Shown: positions 16,746 to 26,464 of the stretch, one piece after another
Layout: each line of letters begins with the position of its first letter
Position numbering within the stretch: position 1 is the first letter of the stretch
Assembly (NCBI GenBank): GCA_037201625.1
Contig: JBBCGR010000004.1
Coordinates: 496,001-560,000 of the forward strand
Source: JAMXLO01 sp037201625
Lineage (GTDB): Bacteria > Pseudomonadota > Alphaproteobacteria > Acetobacterales > Acetobacteraceae
DNA length: 64,000 nt
Direction of reading: 5' to 3'
Notes under the pieces: generated by a model
What the model was told of the DNA's origin: nothing
What the model saw: only the letters and a program-made list of their open reading frames with translations
Databases searched by the model: none
Program-made: the position numbers and the translations under genes

Positions 16746-19382
16746 ATGTCCGATACAAGCAAGCCCGATACAAGCAAGATCGAAACCGGCCCAGGCGAGA
16801 TGATGGGCAATGCCGGCCCCGGCATGCTGGCTGGCCTGCGCGTGATCGAGGTTGCCGACGAGCGCGCCGAATATACCGGCCTGCTGCTGGCCGGGCTCGG
16901 CGCCGATGTGGTGAAGATCGAGCCGCCCGAGGGCAATGCGACCCGCCGCATCGGCCCGTTCCTGGAGGACCAGCCCGGCCTCGAGCGCTCGCTGTTCTTC
17001 TGGAACTACAACCGCAACAAGAAATCGGTGGTGCTCGACCTGCGCGAGACGCTGGCGCGCGAGCACATGCTGCACCTGCTGGAAGGTGCCGATGTGCTGC
17101 TGGACGCAAGCTGCGGCGCGCTGAACACTGCTCTGGGTGTGGACCGCGCGGCGCTCAACAAGCGGTTCCCCGCGCTGGTCACCGCGCGCATGACGCCGTT
17201 CGGCGACGATGGGCCGTGGGCCGATTTCAAGAGTTCCGACCTGGTGCATCTCGCGCTGGGCGGCATCATGATGAATTGCGGCTACGATCCCGACCCGAAC
17301 CTGCACTACGACACGCCGCCGATCGCGCCGCAGATCTGGCACGCCTACCACATCGCCGGCGAGCAGCTTGCCACCGGCATCATCGCCGCCCTGATCCACC
17401 GCCATCGCAGCTTGCAGGGGCAGGACGTCTCGGTGGCGATCCACGAGGCGGTGTCGAAGAACCCCGAACTCGACATCATGCACTGGGTGATGCGGCGCGT
17501 GCCGCTGTGGCGGCTCACCAACCGCCATGCGGTGGAGACGCCGAACCACTCGCCCAGCATCTCCCACACCAAGGACGGCCGCTGGTTCATCTCGCACGGC
17601 ATGGGCGCGCGCGACCTGAACAACCTGGTGCCGCTGCTCACCAAGTACGGCATGCAGGCCGACCTGCAGCCGCCGCCGCCGGATGCCGATCTGAAGGGGC
17701 GGCAGGTGCCCGGCTCATCGGCCGGCGACGAGACGCGGGCGCATATGCTGGACGTGGTGCAGCGCTTCATCCGCGCCTGGACCTATGCCGACATGCCGTG
17801 GCGCGAGGCGCAGGATGCCGGCCTGCTGTGGGCGCCGCTGCGCAAGCCGCACGAGAATGCGCTCGACGAGCACTGGCTGAAGCGCAAGAGCTTCGCCGAT
17901 GTCTACCATCCGGAGCATGGCCGCAGCTTCCGCTATCCCACCAGCAAGTGGCTCACCAACAAGACGAGCTGGCAGGTGGGACGGCGTGCACCGCTGCTGG
18001 GCGAGGACACCGAGAGCGTGCTGCGCGCCGACCGCAAGCCGAGCGTGCCGGCGGAGCCGCGGCGCGTGGCCAATCCGACTCTGTCGGCGCTGCACCACAA
18101 GCCGTTCCCCCTGCAGGGCGTGAAGATCCTCGACTTCGCCTGGTTCCTGGCATCGGCCGGCGGCACGCGGTTCCTCGCGGCGCTGGGGGCGGAGAGCTAC
18201 AAGGTGGAGTGGAAGGACAACCCCGACACGCGGCTGGCGGCGATGGCGCCGGTCGGCGGGCGGGCGGCGCGCGATGCCGCGACCGGGCCGCTGGTGGGCG
18301 TGAAGGACCACGACATGGGCGGGCAGTTCAACAACAAGAATGCCGGCAAGCGCGGCATCTCGTTGAACATCCGCCATCCGAAGGGGCTGCAGATCGCCAA
18401 GGACCTGGTGCGCATCTGCGACGTGGTGGCCGAAGGGTTCTCACCGGGCGTGCTGCAGCGCCTCGGTCTCGGCTATGACGTGATGAAGAGCATCCGCCCG
18501 GACATCATCTACATCCAGCAGGCCGGCATGGGCGCGCACGGCGTCTATGGCCGGATGCGCACCGTCGGTCCGGTCGCGGCGGCGTTCGGCGGGCAGGGCG
18601 ACATGTCGGGCCTGCCGGAGCCTGCGATGCCGGTGGGCTGGGGCTACTCCTATCTCGACTGGATGGGCGCCTATGGCTACGCGCTGGCGCTGCTCGGCGC
18701 GCTGTACCACCGCGAGCGCACCGGCGAGGGCCAGTGGATCGACGCCTCGCAATGCGAGTCCGGCCTCTTCCTGACCGGCACCACGATTCTCGACTGGTCG
18801 GCGAACGAGCGGGTGTGGCGGCGCTACGGCAACCGCTCGCCGTACAAGCCGGCGGCGCCGCACGGGGCGTATCGCTGTGCCGGCGATGACCGCTGGATCG
18901 CCATCGCCTGCTTCGGCGACGCCGAGTGGCGTGCGCTCGCGCAGGTGGCGGGGCAGGCGGCAGGACAGGGGGCGTGGCTGGAGGATCGCCGCTTCGACAC
19001 GCTGGAGCACCGGCTGCAGCACCAGGATTCGCTCGATGCGGCGGTGCAGGCTTGGACCCGCACGCAGGACCGCTACGAGTTGATGATGAAGCTGCAGGCG
19101 GCCGGCGTGCCGGCGGGCGTCTGCCAGAACGCCGAGGATCGCTGCGACGCCGATCCGCAGTTGCGCCACCTGAAATGGCTGACCGAGGTGACCGGCACCA
19201 AGATCGGCACCTGGCCGGTCTACGAGTTGCCGATGAAGCTCAGCGAGACGCCGGCCTATATCGGCGGCCCGATCGACCGCGGCGCGCCGTGCTACGGCGA
19301 GGACAACGAGTGGCTGCTGACCACCATGCTCGGCATGAGCAAGTCCGATGTGGAGCGCCTTGCGGAAGAGGGCGTCATCTAG
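16746..19382 (+). CDS. Double-length CaiB/BaiF (type III) CoA-transferase
   Basis: An 878-residue protein about twice the usual 380-450 residues. Two CoA-transferase III domains are in tandem. The first starts with MLAGLRVIEVADERAEYTG and LGADVVKIEPPEGN. The second starts near residue 450 with LQGVKILDFAWFLASAGGTR and LGAESYKVEWKDNP, and includes NKKSVVLDL- and NKNAGKRGISLN-type motifs seen in each half. The family moves CoA between acyl groups (e.g. formyl-CoA or carnitine-CoA). The start at 16746 follows GAGGGA. The two halves may form an intramolecular version of the usual interlocked dimer. Substrate unknown. Confidence 0.9.
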   Translation: MSDTSKPDTSKIETGPGEMMGNAGPGMLAGLRVIEVADERAEYTGLLLAGLGADVVKIEPPEGNATRRIGPFLEDQPGLERSLFFWNYNRNKKSVVLDLRETLAREHMLHLLEGADVLLDASCGALNTALGVDRAALNKRFPALVTARMTPFGDDGPWADFKSSDLVHLALGGIMMNCGYDPDPNLHYDTPPIAPQIWHAYHIAGEQLATGIIAALIHRHRSLQGQDVSVAIHEAVSKNPELDIMHWVMRRVPLWRLTNRHAVETPNHSPSISHTKDGRWFISHGMGARDLNNLVPLLTKYGMQADLQPPPPDADLKGRQVPGSSAGDETRAHMLDVVQRFIRAWTYADMPWREAQDAGLLWAPLRKPHENALDEHWLKRKSFADVYHPEHGRSFRYPTSKWLTNKTSWQVGRRAPLLGEDTESVLRADRKPSVPAEPRRVANPTLSALHHKPFPLQGVKILDFAWFLASAGGTRFLAALGAESYKVEWKDNPDTRLAAMAPVGGRAARDAATGPLVGVKDHDMGGQFNNKNAGKRGISLNIRHPKGLQIAKDLVRICDVVAEGFSPGVLQRLGLGYDVMKSIRPDIIYIQQAGMGAHGVYGRMRTVGPVAAAFGGQGDMSGLPEPAMPVGWGYSYLDWMGAYGYALALLGALYHRERTGEGQWIDASQCESGLFLTGTTILDWSANERVWRRYGNRSPYKPAAPHGAYRCAGDDRWIAIACFGDAEWRALAQVAGQAAGQGAWLEDRRFDTLEHRLQHQDSLDAAVQAWTRTQDRYELMMKLQAAGVPAGVCQNAEDRCDADPQLRHLKWLTEVTGTKIGTWPVYELPMKLSETPAYIGGPIDRGAPCYGEDNEWLLTTMLGMSKSDVERLAEEGVI

Positions 19383-19435
19383 CAGCGCGGTCCGCGCGGG
19401 TGGCATCACCGGATGCCACTCGCGCATTGGCTCAT
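19379..19435. repeat. Possible decayed copy of the double-hairpin element
   Basis: Directly at the CoA-transferase stop, CTAG is followed by sequence resembling the first hairpin of the dispersed element (TCCG-x4-GGTGG-ATCACCGGA and later GGCTCATG), but the arms are degraded. Assignment is tentative. Confidence 0.35.
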
Positions 19436-19818
19436 GGCGGGGAGTGTGGTACCGCAAGACACGCCGAACACGCAACGGGACACCGGCGCGGGGTGGAATG
19501 ATCTCGCGTCCGGCCGCGAACCGTTGCTCTTTTGCGGGTTCGGCATGGTCAGATGGACCGCGCTGTGCGGACCCGGGGCACCAATGCCCAATTTGAGTTC
19601 ATCCCGCTCCAGCATCGGCTGAGGCACAGCCGATGCCTGCGGTGACACCGTAGCGTCCTCACCCGTAGCGCCGCCGCCCGACGCGTCACCCGCCGCCGCG
19701 CCGAGCGGACAAAAACGCGGGTTTCGCGAAAGACCCTTACGCCCTGCCGTGGCACTCGACACAGGCCGAGGCGCGCCATCGCTGCGCCGGCATGCTGCCA
19801 TCAGCCGCGAGGAGCGAC
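19383..19818. other. Gene-poor stretch with one perfect hairpin
   Basis: No convincing gene was found in these 436 bp; short frames on both strands lack family features. It holds the degraded repeat just after the CoA-transferase stop and a perfect 10-bp stem, 5-nt loop hairpin (GCATCGGCTG at 19612-19621 and CAGCCGATGC at 19627-19636). The promoter of the following molybdoenzyme-cydAB operon probably lies here, but no clear -35/-10 pair was identified. Confidence 0.5.
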
Positions 19819-22110
19819 ATGGGTAAATCCACAGTCCGCCGCTATACCAGCCCAGCCGGTGGCTGGGGCGCCCTCGCCGCAACCGGGAAGGCGCTGGCCG
19901 AGCAGGACGTTGCGGTGCGTGGCGGCGCAACGCTGCTGCGGATGAACCAGCCGGACGGGTTCGACTGCCCGGGCTGCGCCTGGCCCGATCCCAAGCACAC
20001 CAGCCCGTTCGAGTTCTGCGAGAACGGCGCGAAGGCGCTGGCCTGGGAGGCGACCGACAAGCGGTGCACGCCGGAATTCTTCGCCGCGCACACCGTGACG
20101 GAACTGCGCTCCTGGGGTGACTACGACCTGGAGATGGTCGGCCGCCTCACGCATCCCATGGCGTATGACGCCGCTTCCGACAAATACCTGGCGGTGACAT
20201 GGGATGAGGCGCTGACGCGGATCGGCGCCGTGCTGCGCGAACTCAACAGCCCCGACGAGGCGGAGTTCTATACCTCGGGCCGGGCGTCGAACGAGGCGGC
20301 GTTCCTTTATCAGATCTTCGCCCGCGAGTTCGGCACCAACAACTTTCCCGACTGCTCCAACATGTGCCACGAGGCGACCAGCGTCGGGTTGCCGCAGAGC
20401 ATCGGCGTCGGCAAGGGCACCGTCCTGCTGGAGGATTTCGACCACGCGGACGCGATCTTCATCATGGGGCAGAACCCGGGCACCAACAGCCCGCGGATGA
20501 TGACCAGCCTGCGCGACGCCTCACGCCGCGGTGCGCGCATCATCAGCTTCAATCCGTTCCGCGAACGGGCGCTGGAGCGCTTCCAGGCGCCGCAGAATCC
20601 GGTCGAGATGGCGACGCTGACCTCCACGCCGATCTCGAGCCACCTGTTCCAGGTGAAGGTCGGCGGCGATGCGGCGATGCTGAAGGGCATCATGAAGGCC
20701 TGCTTCGAGGCCGATGATGCGGCGCTGGCGGCCGATGGGCCGCGTCCGCTGGATTGGGACTTCATCCACGGACACACGGTGGGCATCGAGGCGTTCGCGG
20801 ACGACCTGCGCCGCACCGAGTGGCCGGCCCTGGAAAGCGCCTCGGGCCTGAGCCGCGACCAGATGACCTTGGCGGCGTGCGTCTACATGGAGGCGGACGC
20901 CTGCATCCTGGTCTATGGCATGGGGATCACCCAGCATGAGCGCGGCACCGAGACCGTGCGGCTGATCGCCAATCTTGCCCTGCTGCGCGGCAATATCGGA
21001 CGGACGGGCGCCGGCCTCTGCCCCGTGCGGGGGCATTCCAACGTCCAGGGCAACCGCACCGTCGGCATCACCGAGAGGCCGACGGCCGAATTCCTCGATC
21101 GGGTCGAGCAGACCTTCGGCTTCAAGCCGCCGCGCGCGCATGGCCATGACGTCGTGCGCGCGCTGGAGGCGATGCAGCGCGGCACGGCGAAAGCCTTCGT
21201 GGCGCTCGGCGGGAACTTCGTCGCCGCGGTGCCGGACACCGATCCGGTCAGCGAGGCGATGCGGCGGCTCGACCTGACCGTGTGCATCTCGACCAAGCTC
21301 AACCGCGGCCACGTGGTGCACGGCAGGCAGGCCTTCATCCTGCCGTGTCTCGGCCGCAGCGAGATCGACATCCAGGCGACCGGACGCCAGGCGATCACCG
21401 TGGAGGATTCGATGTCGATGGTCCACGCGTCGCGCGGCGTGAACCGGCCGGCCTCGCCGTACTTGCGCAGCGAGACGGCGATCGTCGCCGGCATCGCGCA
21501 CGCCACGCTCGGCGCACGCTCCAAGGTGAACTGGCAGGAACTGGCCGGCAATTACGACCTGATCCGCGACGCGATCGAGAAGGTGTTCCCGATCTTCCAG
21601 GGCTACAACGCCAGGATCAGCCATCCGGGCGGCTTCTACCTCGCCTCGCTGGCACGCGAGCGGATCTGGGCGACCCCGTCCGGCAAGGCCGAGTTCGTCT
21701 GCTATCCGGGGCTGACGGAGGACGCGAACGCCAATGATCCGGCCGCGCTGCGGCTGACGACGATGCGCAGCCACGACCAGTACAACACGACGCTGTACAG
21801 CCTGTCGGACCGCTATCGCGGCGTGTTCGGCCTGCGGCAGGTGGTGTTCGTCAACCCGCGGGATACCGCGCGGCTGGGTCTCGCCGGCGGCGACCTCGTG
21901 CGGATCGAGACCATCTCGACCGACGGCGTCACGCGCGCGATCGACGGGTTCCAACTGGTGCCCTACGAACTGCCGGACGGCTGCTGCGGCGCCTATTATC
22001 CCGAGGCCAATCCGCTGGTGCCGCTCTATCTGTGCGATCCGCAGAGCGGCACACCGTCGACCAAATCGGTGCCGGTGCGGATCTCCAGGTCCGCCAGGCA
22101 GGTGGCGTGA
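19819..22110 (+). CDS. FdhF/YdeP family molybdopterin oxidoreductase
   Basis: A 763-residue molybdopterin-dependent oxidoreductase of the FdhF/YdeP group. The N-terminus has Cys50 and Cys53 in DCPGCAWPD and Cys67 in FCENGAKA. The classical CxxC-x3-C [4Fe-4S] set of FdhF is not obvious. SNMCHEATS places Cys183 where related formate dehydrogenases carry the Mo-ligand (seleno)cysteine. GHSNVQGNRT and the C-terminal cofactor-binding domain are present. E. coli YdeP is linked to acid resistance; its reaction is unclear. GAGGAG precedes the ATG. The cytochrome bd genes follow after one base, suggesting linked electron transfer. Confidence 0.9.
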   Translation: MGKSTVRRYTSPAGGWGALAATGKALAEQDVAVRGGATLLRMNQPDGFDCPGCAWPDPKHTSPFEFCENGAKALAWEATDKRCTPEFFAAHTVTELRSWGDYDLEMVGRLTHPMAYDAASDKYLAVTWDEALTRIGAVLRELNSPDEAEFYTSGRASNEAAFLYQIFAREFGTNNFPDCSNMCHEATSVGLPQSIGVGKGTVLLEDFDHADAIFIMGQNPGTNSPRMMTSLRDASRRGARIISFNPFRERALERFQAPQNPVEMATLTSTPISSHLFQVKVGGDAAMLKGIMKACFEADDAALAADGPRPLDWDFIHGHTVGIEAFADDLRRTEWPALESASGLSRDQMTLAACVYMEADACILVYGMGITQHERGTETVRLIANLALLRGNIGRTGAGLCPVRGHSNVQGNRTVGITERPTAEFLDRVEQTFGFKPPRAHGHDVVRALEAMQRGTAKAFVALGGNFVAAVPDTDPVSEAMRRLDLTVCISTKLNRGHVVHGRQAFILPCLGRSEIDIQATGRQAITVEDSMSMVHASRGVNRPASPYLRSETAIVAGIAHATLGARSKVNWQELAGNYDLIRDAIEKVFPIFQGYNARISHPGGFYLASLARERIWATPSGKAEFVCYPGLTEDANANDPAALRLTTMRSHDQYNTTLYSLSDRYRGVFGLRQVVFVNPRDTARLGLAGGDLVRIETISTDGVTRAIDGFQLVPYELPDGCCGAYYPEANPLVPLYLCDPQSGTPSTKSVPVRISRSARQVA

Positions 22111-22111
22111 G

Positions 22112-23524
22112 ATGGACGCGCTGCTGCTCTCGCGCCTGCAATTCGCGTTCACCATCGGCTTCCACATCCTGTGGCCGACCTTCACGATCGGTGTCGCGTC
22201 CTTCGTCGCCCTGCTGAGCGTGCTCTGGTGGTGGACCGGCCGCCCGGTCTACGGCGCGCTGATGCGGTTCTGGATCAAGATCTTCGCTCTGGGCTTCGGC
22301 ATGGGCGTCGTGACCGGTGTCGTCCTGTCGTACGAGATCGGCACGAACTGGGGCGGCTACTCGCGATCGGTCAGCAACGTGCTCGGGCCGATGTTCTCCT
22401 ATGAGGTGCTGACGGCGTTCTTCCTCGAGGCCGGCTTCATCGGCATCGCCCTGTTCGGCGAGAGCCGCGTCGGCCGCGGCATGCATGCCTTCGCCTGCAG
22501 CATGGTGGCGTTCGGCACGCTGCTGAGCGCGACCTGGATCATCGCATCGAACTCCTGGATGCAGACGCCCGCCGGCTACACGCTCGATGCGCAGGGCATC
22601 TACCACATCAAGGACTGGTGGGAGGCGGTGTTCAACCCGTCGTTCCCCTACCGGCTCATGCACATGGTCTGTGCCAGCTTCCTGACCGGCGCGTTCGTCA
22701 TCGCCGGCGTGGCGGCATTCCACCTGCTGCAGCGGCGGCACCTGGAGACGGCGCGCAAGGCATTCTCCATGGCGATGTGGACGGTGATGGTGCTGGCACC
22801 GCTGCAGATCGTCCTCGGCGACGCGCAGGGCCTGAATACGCGGCAGTACCAGCCGACCAAGCTCGCGGCGATGGAGGGATTGTGGGAGAGCGGCAGCGGC
22901 GTGCCGGCAACGCTCTTCGCCTGGCCGGACATGACCGAGGAGCGCAACCGCTTCGCGATCGAGATCCCGCATGTCGGCAGCCTCTACCTGACGCATTCGT
23001 GGGACGGCTACGTGCAGGGCCTCAAGGCCGTGCCGCCGGAGGACCGGCCGTACGTGCCGATCGTCTTCTTCGCCTTCCGCATCATGGTGGGCATCGGCCT
23101 GATCCTGCTCGGGCTTGCCGTCACCGGTGCGGTACTCCGCTGGCGGGGCCGCCTGTTCACCGCGCGCTGGTTCCACTTCGCCTGCCTGGGTGCGGTGCCG
23201 CTCGGCTTCATCGCGGTGCTGGCCGGCTGGACCACCACCGAGACCGGACGCCAGCCCTTCGTCGTCTATGGCCAGCTTCGCACCGCGGACGCCGTCTCGC
23301 CGGTCGCCGCATCGGCGGTGGCATCCTCGCTGCTGCTGTTCATGGTGCTCTATGGCCTGCTGCTGCTCGCCTTCCTCTGGTACGGCTGGCGCGTCGTGAT
23401 CCGCGGTCCGGACGACATTCCGCTGCCGCCACCCAACACCGTGCGGCCGGGTATCGACCGCGCGGCTACCGCCCTCGCCGGCGGGCTGCCGGCCGGCCGT
23501 CGCTCTGTGGCACCAGCGGAGTAG
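22112..23524 (+). CDS. cydA: Cytochrome bd ubiquinol oxidase subunit I
   Basis: A 470-residue polytopic protein. His18 (GFHILWP), His184 (RLMHMV) and Met324 (FRIMVG) match the three haem-iron ligands of CydA, and Glu98/Glu106 in SYEVLTAFFLEAGF match the conserved acidic pair. QPTKLAAMEG in the quinol-binding loop is conserved. The length is shorter than E. coli CydA (522), consistent with a short Q-loop as in cyanide-insensitive oxidases (CioA). It oxidises quinol and reduces O2 to water in the inner membrane. Its gene follows the molybdoenzyme gene by one base. Confidence 0.95.
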   Translation: MDALLLSRLQFAFTIGFHILWPTFTIGVASFVALLSVLWWWTGRPVYGALMRFWIKIFALGFGMGVVTGVVLSYEIGTNWGGYSRSVSNVLGPMFSYEVLTAFFLEAGFIGIALFGESRVGRGMHAFACSMVAFGTLLSATWIIASNSWMQTPAGYTLDAQGIYHIKDWWEAVFNPSFPYRLMHMVCASFLTGAFVIAGVAAFHLLQRRHLETARKAFSMAMWTVMVLAPLQIVLGDAQGLNTRQYQPTKLAAMEGLWESGSGVPATLFAWPDMTEERNRFAIEIPHVGSLYLTHSWDGYVQGLKAVPPEDRPYVPIVFFAFRIMVGIGLILLGLAVTGAVLRWRGRLFTARWFHFACLGAVPLGFIAVLAGWTTTETGRQPFVVYGQLRTADAVSPVAASAVASSLLLFMVLYGLLLLAFLWYGWRVVIRGPDDIPLPPPNTVRPGIDRAATALAGGLPAGRRSVAPAE

Positions 23525-23529
23525 TTCAC

Positions 23530-24594
23530 ATGGATCTCCCCCTGATCTTCGCGCTGGTCATCGCCCTCGGCGTCGCGATCTACGTGATCGCGGACGGCTT
23601 CGACCTGGGCATCGGCATCCTGTTCCTGTTCGCGCCCCGGGATGCCGACCGGGACCTGATGATGGAGAGCGTGGCACCGCTGTGGGACGGCAACGAGACC
23701 TGGCTCGTGATGGGCGGCACGCTGCTGCTCGCCGCCTTCGCACCGGGCTACTACATCCTGCTGCCGGCGCTCTACCTCCCCATCGTGTTCATGCTGTTCG
23801 CGCTGATCCTGCGCGGCGTGGCCTTCGAGTTCCGCTTCCAGGCGGGCCGCTTCCGCCGCGTCTGGGACTTTGTCTTCGCCGGCGGCTCGGTGCTGGCCGC
23901 CCTGTGCCAGGGCTTCGTGCTCGGCGGGTTCATCCAGGGCGTGCCGATCCGCGACGGCATGTTCGCCGGCGGACCGCTGGACTTCGTCAGCATCCTCGGA
24001 TTGCTCTGCGGTGTCGGACTGATCGGCGGCTATGCCCTGCTGGGCGCGGGCTGGCTGATCTGGAAAACCTCCGGTGCGACGCAGGTCTTCGGCAGGGAGG
24101 TCGGCCACGCCGCGCTGATCCTGACGATGGCGCTGATGGCGCTCGTGAGCCTCTGGACCGCACTGACCGTGCCGGCGGTCGCCGATCGCTGGTTCGCCTG
24201 GCCGCAGATGCTGCCCGAGGCGCTGCTCCCCCTCGCCGCGGCGGCGACCGCAATTGTGCTGTGGCGCACCCTGTGGTCGGACCGTGACTTCCTGCCGTTC
24301 CTGCTCGGCATCGCGCTGTTCCTGCTGGGTTTTGCCGGCCTGGCCGTCAGCCTCTGGCCCTATGTCGTGCCCAGGCAGATCACGATCTGGCAGGCGGCGG
24401 GCGATCCGGCGACCCTGAAGGTCCTGCTGGTCGGCGTGGTGATCATCCTGCCCATCGTCATCGCCTACACGCTGCACGCCTACTGGGTGTTCCGCGGCAA
24501 GACGGTCGCTTCCGAGGACAGCGCTTACGGCGACGGCCCGGCGGTCAGCACCAGGCGCTGCTCGTCCATGGACACCAAGCTGCATCTCTCCTGA
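23530..24594 (+). CDS. cydB: Cytochrome bd ubiquinol oxidase subunit II
   Basis: A 354-residue membrane protein starting five bases after cydA. LVIALGVAIYVIADGFDLG, PLWDGNETWLVMGG and LRGVAFEFRFQ are the conserved CydB segments, and the length is typical. With CydA it forms the oxidase. No cydX-like small subunit was seen after it; the C-terminal tail instead ends in a polar stretch. A GC-rich inverted repeat follows, before the convergent chemoreceptor gene. Confidence 0.95.
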   Translation: MDLPLIFALVIALGVAIYVIADGFDLGIGILFLFAPRDADRDLMMESVAPLWDGNETWLVMGGTLLLAAFAPGYYILLPALYLPIVFMLFALILRGVAFEFRFQAGRFRRVWDFVFAGGSVLAALCQGFVLGGFIQGVPIRDGMFAGGPLDFVSILGLLCGVGLIGGYALLGAGWLIWKTSGATQVFGREVGHAALILTMALMALVSLWTALTVPAVADRWFAWPQMLPEALLPLAAAATAIVLWRTLWSDRDFLPFLLGIALFLLGFAGLAVSLWPYVVPRQITIWQAAGDPATLKVLLVGVVIILPIVIAYTLHAYWVFRGKTVASEDSAYGDGPAVSTRRCSSMDTKLHLS

Positions 24595-24615
24595 GCGACG
24601 CTGCCGGCGCGCGGC

Positions 24616-24675
24616 GCGGGGGCGGGGGCGGGGGCATTCGACTGGGTTCACGCTCCCGCTCCCGCTGCCGCCCCC
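24616..24675. terminator. GC-rich inverted repeat between cydB and chemoreceptor genes
   Basis: A G-rich arm (repeats of GCGGGG, 24616-24635) and a C-rich arm (CTCCCG repeats, 24652-24675) can pair imperfectly between two convergent genes. It could stop transcription from both sides; the G-runs could also form a quadruplex. No T-tract is present. Confidence 0.4.
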
Positions 24676-24685
24676 GGAGGCGCCG

Positions 24686-26383
24686 CTACGCTGCCCGCAC
24701 CGCCGTCACGAACTGATGCACCTCGGTGCTGAGGCGGGCGGCCTGACCCGAGAGGTCGCGGGCCGCGCTGTGCACGTTGCCCGCCGCCGTCTCGGTCTCG
24801 GTGACCGCCTGCTGGACATCGGCGATGCTGGTGGAGACGCGGGTGCTGCCGCTCGCCGCGACCTGCACGTTCCTGGCGATCTCCTGCGTGGCGGCGCTCT
24901 GCTGTTCCACCGCCGCGGCGATCGCGGTGGCCACGTCGTTCATCGTGGTGATCACGCGGGCGATTTCCCGCACGGCGGCTTCGGCCTGTTCGGTGACCTG
25001 CTGGATGCCGAGGATCTGCACGCGGATCTCGTCGGTCGCGCGGGCGGTCTGTCCGGCCAATGCCTTCACCTCGGATGCGACGACGGCGAACCCCTTGCCG
25101 TGCTCGCCCGCCCGCGCCGCCTCGATCGTGGCGTTCAGCGCGAGCAGATTGGTCTGGCTCGCAATCTGCTGGATCAGCGTCACGACCTCGCCGATCTTCT
25201 GCGCGCCGGTCACCAGCGAACGCATGGTCGTATCCGTGCTCTCGGCGTTGTCGCTGGCCTGCCTGGCGATGCTGGAGGCCTGGGTCACCTGCCGGCCGAT
25301 CTCGCGCGTGGACGCAAATAGCTGCTCGGTCGCAGCCGAGACCGTCTGCATGTTCTGCGACGTCTCCTGCGAGGCCGTCGCCACCTCGGCGGACTGGTGA
25401 TCGGTGCGGGCCGCGATGTCGGTCATGGAGGCGGCGGCGTCCTCCATGCTCTTCGCGGCCGTCGCGAGCGCGTCCGCGAGCGACTCGGCGGTCGCGCGGA
25501 AATCGTCGGTGAGATGTTTCAGGATCGCGGCGTGCTGCGCCTGCTTCTCAGCCGCGCCCACGACCGTCGCATCGAGGTCGCGCTTCTCGATCGCGCCCTG
25601 CTTGAACACCTGCAGGGCCTTGGCCATGGCGCCGAATTCATCGCCGCGGGTCTGGTGCGGCACCTCGATGGTCAGCTCGCCCTGCGACAGGCGGTTCATC
25701 GCCATGGTGAGCACGCGGACCGGCCGGGTGATCGCCGCCGCCACCAGGCTGGTCAGGCCGATGCACAGCAGCGTGGCGCAGGCCGCAACGACGATGAAGG
25801 TGATCATCGTGCTCCGCATGCCGGAGATGAGGCTGGCGACCACCGTCGTCCGCCGCGCCTCCAGCACACGGCTCAGCGCATCGAGCCGGGAGCGCAACTG
25901 GTCGAACTGCACCTTGGCCCCGCTCATCATGATGATGGCGTAGCCGCTGTCGCTGCGGGCAAAGTCGGCGACGGAGCGGGCGGTTTCGCTGTAGCCCGTC
26001 ATCGCCTCGACGACCTGGTCGATCAATTCGCGCATGTCGGCCTCGCCCGCCAGGCGCGTCCGCAGCCCGGCGGCGAATGCGAGGTCGCGCTGGAACTGCG
26101 GCAGCAGCGCATCGATCCCGGCCGCGATCTTGGCCGTGTCGGTCTCGTTCGCCGCGGTGACGATCACGTCGAACAGGCGGCCGTGGTTGAGCGTGACCGC
26201 ATCCTTGAGCAACAGGCTCTCGCGCAGTTCCTCGTAGATGCCCTGGTCGAGATGCCCGATCAGCGCGCGGTCGCCCGCACTGTTCCACACCGACAGCAAA
26301 GCGAGGGCGATCAGCGCGAGCAATGCTGCCGACGGGGCGATCAGGATCTTGGCATACATCGGCAGGTCATTGAGTCGGCGCAT
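24686..26383 (-). CDS. Methyl-accepting chemotaxis protein
   Basis: A 565-residue transmembrane chemoreceptor. TM1 is near residues 12-32, TM2 near 190-215 (FIVVAACATLLCIGLTSLV), and a HAMP domain follows (ITRPVRVLTMAMNRLSQGE). The signalling hairpin tip IASQTNLLALNATIEAARA is highly conserved. The periplasmic part is helical (four-helix-bundle type) and shows no recognisable Cache fold. It lies 81 bp downstream of a gene for a secreted single-Cache protein in the same direction, a possible ligand-binding partner. It would signal to CheA/CheW proteins encoded elsewhere. Confidence 0.93.
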   Translation of the reverse strand: MRRLNDLPMYAKILIAPSAALLALIALALLSVWNSAGDRALIGHLDQGIYEELRESLLLKDAVTLNHGRLFDVIVTAANETDTAKIAAGIDALLPQFQRDLAFAAGLRTRLAGEADMRELIDQVVEAMTGYSETARSVADFARSDSGYAIIMMSGAKVQFDQLRSRLDALSRVLEARRTTVVASLISGMRSTMITFIVVAACATLLCIGLTSLVAAAITRPVRVLTMAMNRLSQGELTIEVPHQTRGDEFGAMAKALQVFKQGAIEKRDLDATVVGAAEKQAQHAAILKHLTDDFRATAESLADALATAAKSMEDAAASMTDIAARTDHQSAEVATASQETSQNMQTVSAATEQLFASTREIGRQVTQASSIARQASDNAESTDTTMRSLVTGAQKIGEVVTLIQQIASQTNLLALNATIEAARAGEHGKGFAVVASEVKALAGQTARATDEIRVQILGIQQVTEQAEAAVREIARVITTMNDVATAIAAAVEQQSAATQEIARNVQVAASGSTRVSTSIADVQQAVTETETAAGNVHSAARDLSGQAARLSTEVHQFVTAVRAA

Positions 26384-26464
26384 GGCGGGCCCGCTGGACG
26401 GTCGGATGGTTGGCAGGTTTTCAGGCGAGGGTGGCAGTCCCGCGATGCGGACCGGTGCCGCGTC

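Noticed and set aside
19413..19622. Short rightward frame between the CoA-transferase and molybdoenzyme genes
   Set aside because: Ordinary composition, no ribosome site and overlap with the hairpin; likely non-coding.
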